A DNA stretch of 64,000 bases, from positions 186,001 through 250,000 of the forward strand of contig CAJTFH010000001.1 in assembly GCA_910575545.1 (NCBI GenBank), given 5' to 3'. The notes below the pieces were generated by a model. It was given only the letters and a program-made list of their open reading frames with translations, had not been told where the DNA came from and searched no databases. Position numbers and translations under genes: made by a program. Each line of letters begins with the position of its first letter. Positions within the stretch are counted from its first letter, which is position 1. This document shows positions 1-8,067 of the stretch, in pieces. Source of the DNA: Bacteroidales bacterium. Its GTDB lineage: Bacteria > Bacteroidota > Bacteroidia > Bacteroidales > Muribaculaceae.

Positions 1-1197
1 AATCATTCCAGCCATGGTGCCGAGTATTATGAAGGTTGCCATGATTGTCGCAGCCTGCCAAAGATTCATCTGAAAATGTGGCGTTCCGACTTCATTGGTC
101 GTAAGCACCTGTGTGACGCCAAGGACTAATGCAGCGAAACATATTCCGGCAACGCCGGCGACAGAAGTCAACATCATGCCCTCGGAAAGAATCTGCACAA
201 TTATATCACGTGGCTTGGCACCGATGGCTCTTCGTATACCGATTTCTTGAGTGCGTTCTTTAACGATTACCCACATTATGTTTCCTATTCCTATTATTCC
301 GGCAAGCAAGGTGCTCATTCCTATGAACATCGCTAACAATGAAACACCCCTGAACAGATTGTTTACCATCTCGAAACTCTCAGATATGTCGAAAATCCAC
401 ATGGCTCCCTCATCTGTGGGTGAAATGGCATGTCGGGTATATATGACATGACGTAGCCTGCTCTTCAAATCAGAGATTTTGTATCCATCTTTGGCAACGA
501 ACATTATAACATCAACATTGTCACCACGATGGAAAGCCCTTCGGAATGCGGTGGCGGATATCAGCACCGATTCGTCAACACGACCATTCATATTGACTTC
601 ACTATTCTGCCCTGCGACGCCTACAATATTGTAATAAACCCCGTTGATTTTCATTTTTTCTCCAATGGGATTGTGATTGTCTGGATATAGTTCATTAGCC
701 ACTTTTTTACCTATTACAGCCACCTTCCGATCAAGGCTCATGTCGGCATTGTTTATAAAACGTCCGTTGAAAATGACAGGAGTCATAACTTTTGCGAAAT
801 CAGGCGACACGCCCATCACAGTTCCTGAATAGCTGTATTTCTGACTTTCAAAACGGCCGTTCCCACTTGAAAGCTGTTCTGTGACTGTTTCAAATTCAGG
901 AAAATTTTCTTGAATTCGTTTAACGTCGGTTACGTCTAAATCCCACCATCGTCCTTTCTGATGGCCTTTATACGGTTCGGAAGTGCGACCGGCAAAAACC
1001 GCTCCGCTATTGGTTGCGAATCCGTCGAAGTTGCGCATAAGCATATCTTTTGCTCCTCGTGCTCCTCCGAGCAATATGGCAAGCATGGCAGTGCCCCAGA
1101 AAATCCCGAATCCGGTCAGAAAGGTGCGGGTTTTATTACGTGCCAGTGTTGCCCCGATTTCTTTCCAGTTTTCTATGTCAAAAATGGTAAGTCTCAT
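1..1197 (-). CDS. ABC transporter permease, MacB/FtsX type (3' end cut by window edge)
   Basis: At least 399 residues read without a stop from the ATG at 1197 down to base 1, so the C-terminus lies outside the window. The layout is that of a MacB-type permease: an N-terminal membrane segment following a basic RNKTRTFLTGFGIFWG stretch, a long periplasmic MacB-PCD-like domain, then membrane helices with the cytoplasmic motif KERTQEIGIRRAIGAKP that marks FtsX-domain permeases. It is the last visible gene of a minus-strand operon with a second permease (28 bases upstream) and an ATPase. Such pairs usually export or mechanically extract substrates (peptides, lipoproteins, antimicrobials) from the periplasmic side; the substrate here cannot be told. 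Confidence 0.9.
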   Translation of the reverse strand, partial: MRLTIFDIENWKEIGATLARNKTRTFLTGFGIFWGTAMLAILLGGARGAKDMLMRNFDGFATNSGAVFAGRTSEPYKGHQKGRWWDLDVTDVKRIQENFPEFETVTEQLSSGNGRFESQKYSYSGTVMGVSPDFAKVMTPVIFNGRFINNADMSLDRKVAVIGKKVANELYPDNHNPIGEKMKINGVYYNIVGVAGQNSEVNMNGRVDESVLISATAFRRAFHRGDNVDVIMFVAKDGYKISDLKSRLRHVIYTRHAISPTDEGAMWIFDISESFEMVNNLFRGVSLLAMFIGMSTLLAGIIGIGNIMWVIVKERTQEIGIRRAIGAKPRDIIVQILSEGMMLTSVAGVAGICFAALVLGVTQVLTTNEVGTPHFQMNLWQAATIMATFIILGTMAGMI

Positions 1198-1225
1198 ATT
1201 GATGCTGATTAATGCTTGATGGCGG

Positions 1226-2446
1226 TTATTCGTCGCGTAGGGCTTCTACTGGTTTAACTTTCAGGGCTTTCAATGCCGGGAATAATCCGGCCATGGCACC
1301 GGCTATTATCAGCACTATTGTAACCTCAACTGCAATATTGAGACTTACTGAAGCGTTTTTTATTATTTCGGCATCCTGAAACAGATAGTTAAGTAGCTGT
1401 GTGGTGAGGATACCGGTAACTATGCCGATATATCCGAACAGGGTTGTTATGGCAACACTTTCCGCTATGACCTGGGTGAGAATCGAGCGGGGTTTAGCCC
1501 CGATAGCCCGTCGTATGCCGATTTCATGTGTCCGCTCTTTTACTGAAACAAACATTATGTTGCTGATGCCTACAATTCCGCTCAATAGGGTAAGTAGCCC
1601 GAGAATCCATATGGAGGCATTAAGGATATTAATTGCATGCAAACCTTTCAATCCTTGTGAGAATTGGTTCCATGTCCATACTGCGCTTTCATCTTCGGGG
1701 TTGAAGTCATGGCGCCCGGCGAGAGTTGCACGTATGCTTTTCTCTGCCTCCTCTCCATCCTTTTCCGTTTCAAGATTCTTCAGCATTATGCTCATGTCGC
1801 TTAAATCGTCGGTATTGCCATGAATCATTTTTGCTGTTGTAAAAGGAATATAGATATTCCGGTTCCAGGGGGCATCGTAAATGCCGACCACTTTCCATGA
1901 CAATCCGCTAATGCCGACACGCTTCCCCAATGCATTCCCGTCGGGAGGGAATAACTGTTTGGCATATGTTTGCGGTAAGATTACCACTTTCGCTTTAGCA
2001 GCCATATCGCGGTCGTTAATCAGACGGCCGGCAACCAAATCGATGCTTGCTGTTTGTAGCTGTTGGGGGTATACGCCACAATAGCTTTCTGAGATTGATT
2101 TTGTTCCTGCCGAAATCGCACCGGAATTGCCCCACATGGTCGAGGTCACTGAATTGACAAATCCGCTGTGTTCATCGGCGATACTTTCCATGTCGGCACC
2201 CTTGAGGGTTATGCGCCTTCCTTCACGATAGCCGTGATATGGTTTTGAGGTGCGACCGCCCCACACATTGATTTTTTGCGATCCCGGATCCATCGCTTGC
2301 TCCTTAAAGGCATTAGTTACTCCGTTGCCCATGCCAAGCAGCACGATAAGCATGAAAATGCCCCATGCTACAGCGAATCCGGTCAGCGCCGTACGGAGCT
2401 TGTTATGCCGGAGGGTCTGTAATATTTCGTTGATTAAGTCGAACAC
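1226..2446 (-). CDS. ABC transporter permease, MacB/FtsX type
   Basis: 406 residues, paralogous to the permease that follows it. The start is GTG at 2446: the upstream in-frame codons run straight to a TAA with no ATG, and starting here gives an N-terminus (MFDLINEILQTLRHNKLRTA) that lines up with the neighbour. It has an N-terminal helix around residues 20-43, a periplasmic MacB-PCD-like domain to about 275, and three C-terminal helices with the FtsX motif VKERTHEIGIRRAIGAKPRS. Together with the neighbouring permease it would form a heterodimeric membrane component energised by the ATPase at 2518-3177. Function is export or periplasm-facing mechanotransmission by family knowledge; the substrate is unknown. 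Confidence 0.9.
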   Translation of the reverse strand: MFDLINEILQTLRHNKLRTALTGFAVAWGIFMLIVLLGMGNGVTNAFKEQAMDPGSQKINVWGGRTSKPYHGYREGRRITLKGADMESIADEHSGFVNSVTSTMWGNSGAISAGTKSISESYCGVYPQQLQTASIDLVAGRLINDRDMAAKAKVVILPQTYAKQLFPPDGNALGKRVGISGLSWKVVGIYDAPWNRNIYIPFTTAKMIHGNTDDLSDMSIMLKNLETEKDGEEAEKSIRATLAGRHDFNPEDESAVWTWNQFSQGLKGLHAINILNASIWILGLLTLLSGIVGISNIMFVSVKERTHEIGIRRAIGAKPRSILTQVIAESVAITTLFGYIGIVTGILTTQLLNYLFQDAEIIKNASVSLNIAVEVTIVLIIAGAMAGLFPALKALKVKPVEALRDE

Positions 2447-2517
2447 GTGGTTATACGCTGATTAATTGCAATCCTTTGATATGACGAAGAATTGATTTGG
2501 TAGATTGCACTAAATGA

Positions 2518-3177
2518 CTAAATAATGATTCCGTCGGAGATTCTGATAATACGGTCTGTCTGTTGGCCTACACCTGGATCATGGGTCACTATGACTGTGG
2601 TCATCCCTTCGTTGCGGTTCAGTTCCTTCAGAACAGCCATGACATCTTTTGATGTTTGGCTATCAAGCGCTCCTGTCGGCTCATCTGCGAGAATTATCGA
2701 CGGTTTTGTTATAAGTGCTCGGGCAATTGCCACCCTTTGTTTCTGTCCGCCAGACAATTCTCCTGGAAGATGGTGTGCCCGGTCAGCCAATCCCATCCGG
2801 TCAAGTTGTTCCATGGCCAGCTTGTTGCGTTTTTTCCTGCCTACGCCTTGGTAGAACAGAGGAAGAGCCACGTTCTCAACAGCATTTTTATAATTGATCA
2901 GGTTAAACGATTGGAACACAAATCCGATTAGTCTGTTACGGAATTCTGCGGCCTTGTTCTCGCTCAGATTCCTGATTAAAGTTCCATTCAGGAAATATTC
3001 ACCTGAATCATAGTTGTCGAGTATACCGAGAATGTTGAGCAAAGTTGATTTTCCAGAACCGGAAGACCCCATTATTGAAACGAGTTCTCCTTTGGCGATT
3101 TCGAGATTAATCCCTTTTAACACGTGCAGTGGCACGGCTCCAGGATATGTTTTGTTTATGTCTTTTAATGAAATCAT
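2518..3177 (-). CDS. ABC transporter ATP-binding protein, MacB/LolD type
   Basis: 219 residues, normal for a stand-alone MacB/LolD-like ATPase. Visible motifs are Walker A GSSGSGKST (about 38-46), Q-loop FQSFNL, signature LSGGQKQRVAIARAL, Walker B IILADEPTGALD and switch histidine VTHD. It is the first gene of the minus-strand operon with the two permeases downstream (71-base gap). No strong promoter with correct spacing was found immediately upstream. It should hydrolyse ATP at the cytoplasmic face to drive the MacB-type permease pair. Confidence 0.92.
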   Translation of the reverse strand: MISLKDINKTYPGAVPLHVLKGINLEIAKGELVSIMGSSGSGKSTLLNILGILDNYDSGEYFLNGTLIRNLSENKAAEFRNRLIGFVFQSFNLINYKNAVENVALPLFYQGVGRKKRNKLAMEQLDRMGLADRAHHLPGELSGGQKQRVAIARALITKPSIILADEPTGALDSQTSKDVMAVLKELNRNEGMTTVIVTHDPGVGQQTDRIIRISDGIII

Positions 3178-3476
3178 AATATGTGCAAGAGTGGCACGTC
3201 GAGAGAGTGAGGCATGACGGAATGTGATATTAGGTTATTATAGTCAGATGCTTTGTTGAATATGCCTACGGCGAATTTGTTGCATCTGTTTCTTAGACGC
3301 AATCATAGCGTGGAAAGTTACAGCAAACACAAAAAAATTTTCTGCCCTATTGCATAATTAAACCAAGATGCTTAAATTTGCGTTATAGAAACAAACGCAG
3401 GGTAGAGGCTCTGTTATTTCTTGAAGAAATTTTGCCACACCAAAGTTGATTGGGAAACTCATCAAATATAACTGAA
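3178..3476. other. Intergenic region upstream of the ABC operon
   Basis: About 300 bases with no credible protein gene. It is A/T-rich and carries a plus-strand promoter-like pair (3350-3380) pointing at the small ORF that follows, plus a short hairpin, TTGATTGG-GAAA-CTCATCAA (around 3447-3466), with a GNRA-type loop. Nothing with correct spacing was seen for the minus-strand ABC operon. Confidence 0.5.
3350..3380 (+). promoter_or_regulatory. Bacteroidetes-type promoter for orphan unit
   Basis: TTG at 3350-3352, a 20-base spacer, and TAAATTTG at 3373-3380 fit the Bacteroidetes sigma-A consensus. No annotated-size gene follows on this strand, only the 46-codon ORF and a hairpin at 3635-3663. 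Confidence 0.55.
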
Positions 3477-3617
3477 ATGCCGAGACAAACTCTTGCATGT
3501 GATGGCGGGCCCCGTTTCATCCTCACTGAGGTTGAAAGTGCCAACCGGCACCAGGCGGATTACAAAGCATGGAGAGAACTCAAAACCTGTCTATCGGAGT
3601 TTCATCGCATCCTTTGA
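3477..3617 (+). CDS. Possible small protein (46 residues) or structured small RNA
   Basis: An ATG-to-TGA ORF begins MPRQTLACDGG and ends with a helix-like stretch containing DYKAWRELKTCLSEFHRIL. The start is preceded by an A/T-rich segment (AAATATAACTGAA), as usual in this phylum. It lies about 95 bases downstream of a well-spaced promoter and is followed within 20 bases by a strong hairpin, so transcription is plausible. The sequence matches no family I know. The same interval has inverted repeats (GTGCC/GGCAC, GGTTG/CAACC), so it may instead be a non-coding RNA of roughly 280 bases. Confidence 0.35.
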   Translation: MPRQTLACDGGPRFILTEVESANRHQADYKAWRELKTCLSEFHRIL

Positions 3618-3630
3618 TGTGGCATCATAT

Positions 3631-3667
3631 AAAAGGGGGCTGTAGCTATTGACTACAGCCCCCTTTC
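3631..3667. terminator. Hairpin terminator between convergent units
   Basis: An 11-base perfect stem (3635-3645 with 3653-3663, GGGGGCTGTAG) with a 7-base loop is flanked by AAAA on the left and TTT on the right. It can serve the minus-strand gene ending at 3706 and the plus-strand orphan unit. Confidence 0.75.
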
Positions 3668-3705
3668 TTGTGATATTGGGCGTTAGAGAATCATCTGGAT
3701 TCCAG

Positions 3706-5124
3706 TCAGTGTTTGCATATTTTGATTGATTGGTTGTCAGCTCTGACAATGTATATGCCGTCTGATAATGTGTCAATGTCGATAAAGGTTGCTCCCGTAG
3801 GGGCTGGGGTGGCCTCAATGATTTTTATCCCTGTCATATCACATATGCTGATGTTTTCACGGCAAGAGCCTTTTACAGAGATGTATTGACTATCCGGACT
3901 TATTTCTATTTCAATATTTTGATTGGTTTCGTTAACGGGATTGAGACCGGCATCGGTTGGCTCGATAACCAAGGAGCGGAATTTATCATTCCAGGGGTCA
4001 CCCACATATGGTGTGGATTCAGACCAACTGTTTTTAGAGCCCTTCATGGCACTTCCGAGATATAGGGTTACTTTATAGCCGTTGTCAATTTTCAACGATG
4101 ATATGTCACGGGCTTTAAGGCCATAAAGAGCGAGTTCTGCTTGTGAGAATGAGCCGACCGGAAGCGAAATGGCATAGCCGCCATAGTTGATGTCTTGATA
4201 GAATGTGGCAACGGGCTGCTCTGCGGTTTTTGTGTCGAACACACGGTTGATGGCGGTAGCCCACTCATTGTGGTCGCGGGCCTCGCTGTTGTAATTCCAA
4301 AGGAAGCCTCCTGTTACGCCGTCGTTATTGCGCCAGTTCTCAAACTTCGACTGCATAGTCCCTAAGTCTGCGCTCGCTTCGCAATCGAACCCTATAAACA
4401 TGGGCACGTCTCCAAATACTTTCCAATCCGACGGGTTGTTTGCTGCCCCTCCGCCGTAGGTCTGGAGATATATGAGATCGCACGTGCCGGTGGTGGCGTT
4501 GAGTTCGGATACGAGCTGTTCCCAATATTCTTTGTATGTATATGGCGCCACTGTTGTCTTATAACCGATTTCAGCAAGCATCTTATGGAATTTCACAGCT
4601 GAGGAAAGGTCATAATCTTGTTCCTGGTCGTTGTTGACGGCCACTATTTCAGGCAGGGTCTCCTTTAATGCTTTGAAGTTTTTGTAGAGTATCGATTCTT
4701 CACCAGTCCCGTCACTTTCGACCAGTTTTTTGATATTCCCGTAGGAACCGTTGCCCCAGCCTCCTATGCAGATTTCGATACGGTTGATTGAGGTTGGCTC
4801 TTTCATCAATGATTTGATGTCAGCCACATAATATGGCTGATATTCGTTGAACACGTACTGGCCGTTCTGACAGATTATGCCTCCGGCTTCTGCGGGCCGC
4901 TGATTGTTCCAATCATAGTCAGTGGTCAAAGTGCCATCGCTTTCAACATTGACGTTAAACAGGATTGCAGTGGTATAACCTGAATTGCGCAGGTTGGTAA
5001 TTGCCTGGGTGCGGTTGCGCCGGATATGTCCGCACGCGTAGATTACTGACTGGGCGTAGAGGTCGGCAGCTCCCGCAATCAGTAGGACGGAGAGTGCTAC
5101 GAGATGTCTTGAGGCAAGTCTCAT
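3706..5124 (-). CDS. Secreted GH18-like protein with beta/gamma-crystallin domain and C-terminal sorting-like tail
   Basis: 472 residues. A signal peptide (about 1-25, ending LYAQ) is followed by a GH18-like TIM-barrel region: ICIGGWGNGSY (118-128) resembles the SxGG strand and VAVNNDQEQDYD (161-172) sits where DxxDxDxE is expected. Only D166 and E168 of that motif appear to remain, so chitinase-type catalysis is doubtful. Residues about 305-388 (FYQDINYGGYAISLPVGSF onward) look like a beta/gamma-crystallin domain. The tail (about 420-472, ICDMTGIKI ... DGIYIVRADN) resembles Bacteroidetes C-terminal sorting domains. It is likely exported and may bind glycans or protein. It stands alone between a terminator and a divergent-type gap. 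Confidence 0.7.
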   Translation of the reverse strand: MRLASRHLVALSVLLIAGAADLYAQSVIYACGHIRRNRTQAITNLRNSGYTTAILFNVNVESDGTLTTDYDWNNQRPAEAGGIICQNGQYVFNEYQPYYVADIKSLMKEPTSINRIEICIGGWGNGSYGNIKKLVESDGTGEESILYKNFKALKETLPEIVAVNNDQEQDYDLSSAVKFHKMLAEIGYKTTVAPYTYKEYWEQLVSELNATTGTCDLIYLQTYGGGAANNPSDWKVFGDVPMFIGFDCEASADLGTMQSKFENWRNNDGVTGGFLWNYNSEARDHNEWATAINRVFDTKTAEQPVATFYQDINYGGYAISLPVGSFSQAELALYGLKARDISSLKIDNGYKVTLYLGSAMKGSKNSWSESTPYVGDPWNDKFRSLVIEPTDAGLNPVNETNQNIEIEISPDSQYISVKGSCRENISICDMTGIKIIEATPAPTGATFIDIDTLSDGIYIVRADNQSIKICKH

Positions 5125-5243
5125 TTTGTTTTAAGGAATTTTGGTTATTATTAAATAAGGCCAAATGTGTGCCCGATTATATATGAATTGAGCACACACT
5201 GGCTATAATTCAGAATAGCTGATACGACGATATCTCACGTTTA

Positions 5244-6284
5244 TCAGAGCCATAACGGGGCAAGGTGTTTGGAGAGTATATATCCGCCTCCAATTAGCCA
5301 TAAATCGAGGCAGAACGCCAGAATAAACGGTTTGGCGCCGGCTTTTTTAAATTTATCAATACTTGTTTCCGCGCCCAGCGCTGCCATGGCCATTGTCAGC
5401 AGGAACGTATCAACGTAATTGATGGCATCGACAAATACCGCCGGAAGCAGATTAAAGGAATTGAATCCGATAACGGCCAGAAAACCGATTGCGAACCATG
5501 GAATGCTGACTTTCCCTTTTTCAGCATTTGCGTTCACATCTTTTTTCTGACGACGGGCAACCCAGAATCCAAGAATCAGCAATACAGGCACCAGTAGCAT
5601 TACTCGAATCATTTTCACGATTACGGATACATCTGAAATTTCAGTTCCCATAGCATTGCCCGCACCCACGGCATGTGCGACTTCGTGTAGGGTAGAACCT
5701 GCATATATGCCCATCTCCTGCGGAGACAAATCGAGCCAGCCTGAACGATATGCTACGGGATATAAGAACATTGAGATTGTTCCGAAAATAACCACAGTAG
5801 CTACGGCCACAGCTGTTTTATAGGGTTGGGTCCGGATGGTGGATTCTGCGCCCAGAACTGCGGCTGCACCACAAATCCCGCTTCCGATTGAAGTCAGAAG
5901 TGCTGTTTCGCGATCCATTTTCAGCAACCGCCCGATCCAGATTCCTCCAAGTATTGTGACTACGACCACAATTGTGTCTATCACAATGCCTGATACCCCG
6001 ACGTTGACTATATCCTGAAATGTCAGTCGGAATCCATATAAGATTATGCCTAACCGAAGTATTTTTTTAGAACAGAATTGAATTCCGGGCACCCATGTTT
6101 CAGGTAGATTGTTACGGAGCGAATTGGCATAAAGCATACCAAGTATGATGCCAATTATCATAGGGCTGAACGATATGTTCTTAAGGAATTGTGCTTCTCC
6201 AATATAGAAAGCTGCGCAAGCAAACAGCGCGATAAGGAGTATGCCATGCATCATGCTGATGCGTTTCTCTGTAAATTTCGGCAT
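5244..6284 (-). CDS. yeiH: YeiH/UPF0324 family membrane protein (putative sulfate exporter family)
   Basis: 346 residues from the ATG at 6284 (MPKFTEKRISMMHG). A longer reading would need a TTG at 6326 that lies inside the -7 box of the promoter at 6324-6331, so the shorter start is preferred. About ten hydrophobic helices and conserved stretches such as GFRLTFQDI, GSGICGAAAVLGAE and HEVAHAVGAGNAMG mark the UPF0324 family. The family is annotated as putative sulfate exporters, but transport has little direct support; only the family assignment is firm. It is monocistronic here. Confidence 0.88.
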   Translation of the reverse strand: MPKFTEKRISMMHGILLIALFACAAFYIGEAQFLKNISFSPMIIGIILGMLYANSLRNNLPETWVPGIQFCSKKILRLGIILYGFRLTFQDIVNVGVSGIVIDTIVVVVTILGGIWIGRLLKMDRETALLTSIGSGICGAAAVLGAESTIRTQPYKTAVAVATVVIFGTISMFLYPVAYRSGWLDLSPQEMGIYAGSTLHEVAHAVGAGNAMGTEISDVSVIVKMIRVMLLVPVLLILGFWVARRQKKDVNANAEKGKVSIPWFAIGFLAVIGFNSFNLLPAVFVDAINYVDTFLLTMAMAALGAETSIDKFKKAGAKPFILAFCLDLWLIGGGYILSKHLAPLWL

Positions 6285-6323
6285 AATTATGGTTATTAAA
6301 TGTTGATTATGAATTTGACCGGG

Positions 6324-6331
6324 CAAAGATA
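6324..6331 (-). promoter_or_regulatory. -7 promoter element of the yeiH-like gene
   Basis: TATCTTTG on the minus strand, 40 bases upstream of the chosen ATG. No well-spaced TTTG was seen upstream. Confidence 0.5.
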
Positions 6332-6519
6332 CGAAATTTTATCCTGCCAGATGTAGTCTATATACAAGTTTTCGACAGATGGCGGATTACAACTGCGAAG
6401 CTGCATACATAATATGACTTCGAAGAACCGCAACAGCCTCAATACCTGGTATTAATAGTGGTGTATGCAATTTTTCTGATTTTTTTTTGAAAAAAACACA
6501 ATATTCCAAAAAAGGTTAT

Positions 6520-6527
6520 TATATTTG
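6520..6527 (+). promoter_or_regulatory. -7 promoter element of the H1-like gene
   Basis: TATATTTG lies 70 bases upstream of the ATG at 6598. The nearest TTTG (6486-6489) is 30 bases away, longer than the usual 19-21. Confidence 0.55.
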
Positions 6528-6597
6528 CAGATGTAATGGATAACACAATCTGATACGACACAAACAATTATAATATTTACCATTTAAACTCCCTACG

Positions 6598-6771
6598 ATG
6601 AAAAATTTAGTAGACCAGATTGGCGCTCTTTATGCAACGTTTGAAAAAGAGGCGAAAGCCCACGTTGAGAATGGCAATAAAGCTGCCGGCACCCGTGCCC
6701 GTAAAGCGTCATTGGAACTTGAAAAACTCATGAAACAGTTCCGCAAAGATTCTATCGAGGCTTCGAAATAA
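6598..6771 (+). CDS. Histone H1-like (Hc1 family) small DNA-binding protein
   Basis: 57 residues, MKNLVDQIGALYATFEKEAK at the start and SIEASK at the end. It is lysine/arginine-rich, mostly helical, with NKAAGTRARKASLELEKLMKQ in the middle, typical of the short Hc1-like proteins that are abundant in Bacteroidetes. It probably binds DNA non-specifically and helps organise the nucleoid. A -7 promoter box lies 70 bases upstream and a strong hairpin (6824-6869) ends the unit. Assignment is by recognition of the family pattern. Confidence 0.8.
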   Translation: MKNLVDQIGALYATFEKEAKAHVENGNKAAGTRARKASLELEKLMKQFRKDSIEASK

Positions 6772-6823
6772 CTTAGCGTTTTCTTCTTCGGAGGTAAATG
6801 GCTGTTTATACCGCCTTGATTCG

Positions 6824-6869
6824 CCAAAAGCAACCGCAGTTTCGTTAATGAGACTGCGGTTGCTTTTGG
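6824..6869. terminator. Bidirectional terminator
   Basis: A perfect 17-base stem (6824-6840 with 6853-6869; CCAAAAGCAACCGCAGT) and a 12-base loop lie between two convergent genes. The T-rich arm serves the plus-strand gene and the A-rich arm the minus-strand gene. Confidence 0.85.
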
Positions 6870-6886
6870 ACAGGTATTCCTATCAC

Positions 6887-7246
6887 CTACATATCGGAAT
6901 TTCTCGGGTTATTGTTAAGAGTGCTTGTGCGCTCATTAACAAGATTGTCGTTAACCTTGTTGTTATCAGCGGCATTTATGGCCGCACCCGGCAAATCACG
7001 TAGCCCTTCTTCGGCTTGTTTATCGCCTGAGAGGGCTTCTTTTATTTTGTCGCCCACTGCGTGGATGGCGTCACCGATGCCTCCGCTCTTAAATTTCTCA
7101 CTTGCTTCGCTGATAGTCTCCTTAATGTCGATATTGCTCAGGTTATCTTTGATTTTATCACCTACATCGTGGAGTTTGTCGGTCAGGTTAGCTTTTGCTG
7201 CCATATCTTTCAACCCGTCAAGAGCCGAATTCAGTTTATTGTTCAT
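6887..7246 (-). CDS. Hypothetical helical protein with an internal repeat
   Basis: 119 residues, no signal peptide or membrane segment, very hydrophilic and rich in K, D, N and A. A motif occurs twice: KLHDVGDKIKDNLS (about 24-37) and AIHAVGDKIKEALS (about 60-73), suggesting amphipathic helices, as in LEA-like or apolipoprotein-like proteins. The C-terminus (NERTSTLNNNPRNSDM) looks disordered. I do not recognise a family. It is separated from the H1-like gene by the shared terminator and from engB by 65 bases, and could be transcribed with engB. Confidence 0.7.
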   Translation of the reverse strand: MNNKLNSALDGLKDMAAKANLTDKLHDVGDKIKDNLSNIDIKETISEASEKFKSGGIGDAIHAVGDKIKEALSGDKQAEEGLRDLPGAAINAADNNKVNDNLVNERTSTLNNNPRNSDM

Positions 7247-7311
7247 AGTTGTCGTTTTTTTGATATTATACTACATTGACAACGAACAAACGAGGCATTG
7301 GGTTCATAGAT

Positions 7312-7914
7312 TCAATCAAGAGGTAATTTGCATAATTCCTCAATATATGCCAGGATTTCAGTTTTCCCTCTTTTGTCGACGGAAGATGTGCGGAACACAG
7401 GAGGAAGTTCTTCCCATAGTTCCAGCAATTCTTCGCAATAGACTGCTATCGCTTTTTTTGCTGCAGAGGAACTCAGCTTGTCGAGTTTTGTGAAGACTAT
7501 ACAGAATGGCACTTCGTTCTCACCGAGCCATTCCATGAATTCAAGGTCGATTCTCTGAGGTTTGTGGCGTCCGTCGATAAGCAGGAACAGGCATGTCATC
7601 TGCCTGCGGTTAAGTATATATTCCCGGATAATACGCGAGATTTCCTGACGGCTTTCACGACTACGTTGCGCGTAGCCATATCCAGGAAGGTCGACAAGAA
7701 ACCATTCGTCGTTAACGAGGAAATGGTTTATCAACAAGGTCTTACCCGGTGTGGAGGATGTCTGTGCCAGGGATTTTTGGCCTGTGAGCATATTTATCAG
7801 AGACGATTTTCCCACATTTGAACGACCGATAAATGCGAATTCATGTCGCATTTCAGTAGGGCAATTCCTCACATCAGTATTACTTATGACAAATCTGGCA
7901 GAGTTGACAATCAT
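7312..7914 (-). CDS. engB: Ribosome biogenesis GTP-binding protein YsxC/EngB
   Basis: 200 residues, the usual length. G1 [12 protein letters not shown] (about 32-43), G2-region SSTPGKT, G3 DLPGYGYA, G4 TKLD and a G5-like TSSVDK are all visible, the YihA/YsxC pattern. The GTPase assists late assembly of the 50S subunit. A well-spaced promoter lies directly upstream (7936-7966), divergent from trmN6. Confidence 0.95.
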   Translation of the reverse strand: MIVNSARFVISNTDVRNCPTEMRHEFAFIGRSNVGKSSLINMLTGQKSLAQTSSTPGKTLLINHFLVNDEWFLVDLPGYGYAQRSRESRQEISRIIREYILNRRQMTCLFLLIDGRHKPQRIDLEFMEWLGENEVPFCIVFTKLDKLSSSAAKKAIAVYCEELLELWEELPPVFRTSSVDKRGKTEILAYIEELCKLPLD

Positions 7915-7935
7915 ATTAAAAACAATTTTGGCCTA

Positions 7936-7966
7936 CAAAAGTAGGCATTATAAATAACGGTTCAAA
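7936..7966 (-). promoter_or_regulatory. Promoter of engB
   Basis: On the minus strand TTTG (7966-7963), a 19-base spacer, then TACTTTTG (7943-7936). The -7 box sits in an inverted repeat GCCTAC-AAAA-GTAGGC (7931-7946). Confidence 0.65.
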
Positions 7967-8006
7967 ATTACCTGTTATAAAAATAACAACCGTATGGTCA
8001 TGAAGC

Positions 8007-8038
8007 GTTGTCGCCGACAGAAAAGTTTTGTAAATTTG
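8007..8038 (+). promoter_or_regulatory. Promoter of trmN6
   Basis: GTTG (8007-8010), a 20-base spacer, TAAATTTG (8031-8038). This excludes the in-frame TTG at 8008 as a start because it is part of the -33 element. Confidence 0.7.
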
Positions 8039-8067
8039 CATATGAGATATTGCTCAAACTAACATCA

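Larger units (their letters stand above)
6285..6597. other. Divergent intergenic region
   Basis: 313 bases between the yeiH-like gene and the H1-like gene. It holds the minus-strand -7 box (6324-6331) and a plus-strand -7 box (6520-6527), with long A and T runs around 6480-6515. No other gene is visible. Confidence 0.6.

Noticed and set aside
6324-6326. TTG start giving a longer yeiH-like protein
   Set aside because: The codon is part of the -7 promoter box; the ATG at 6284 has a better context. The same reasoning removed extended starts of trmN6, lon and the Yip1-like gene; udk's TTG was dropped for its ATG.
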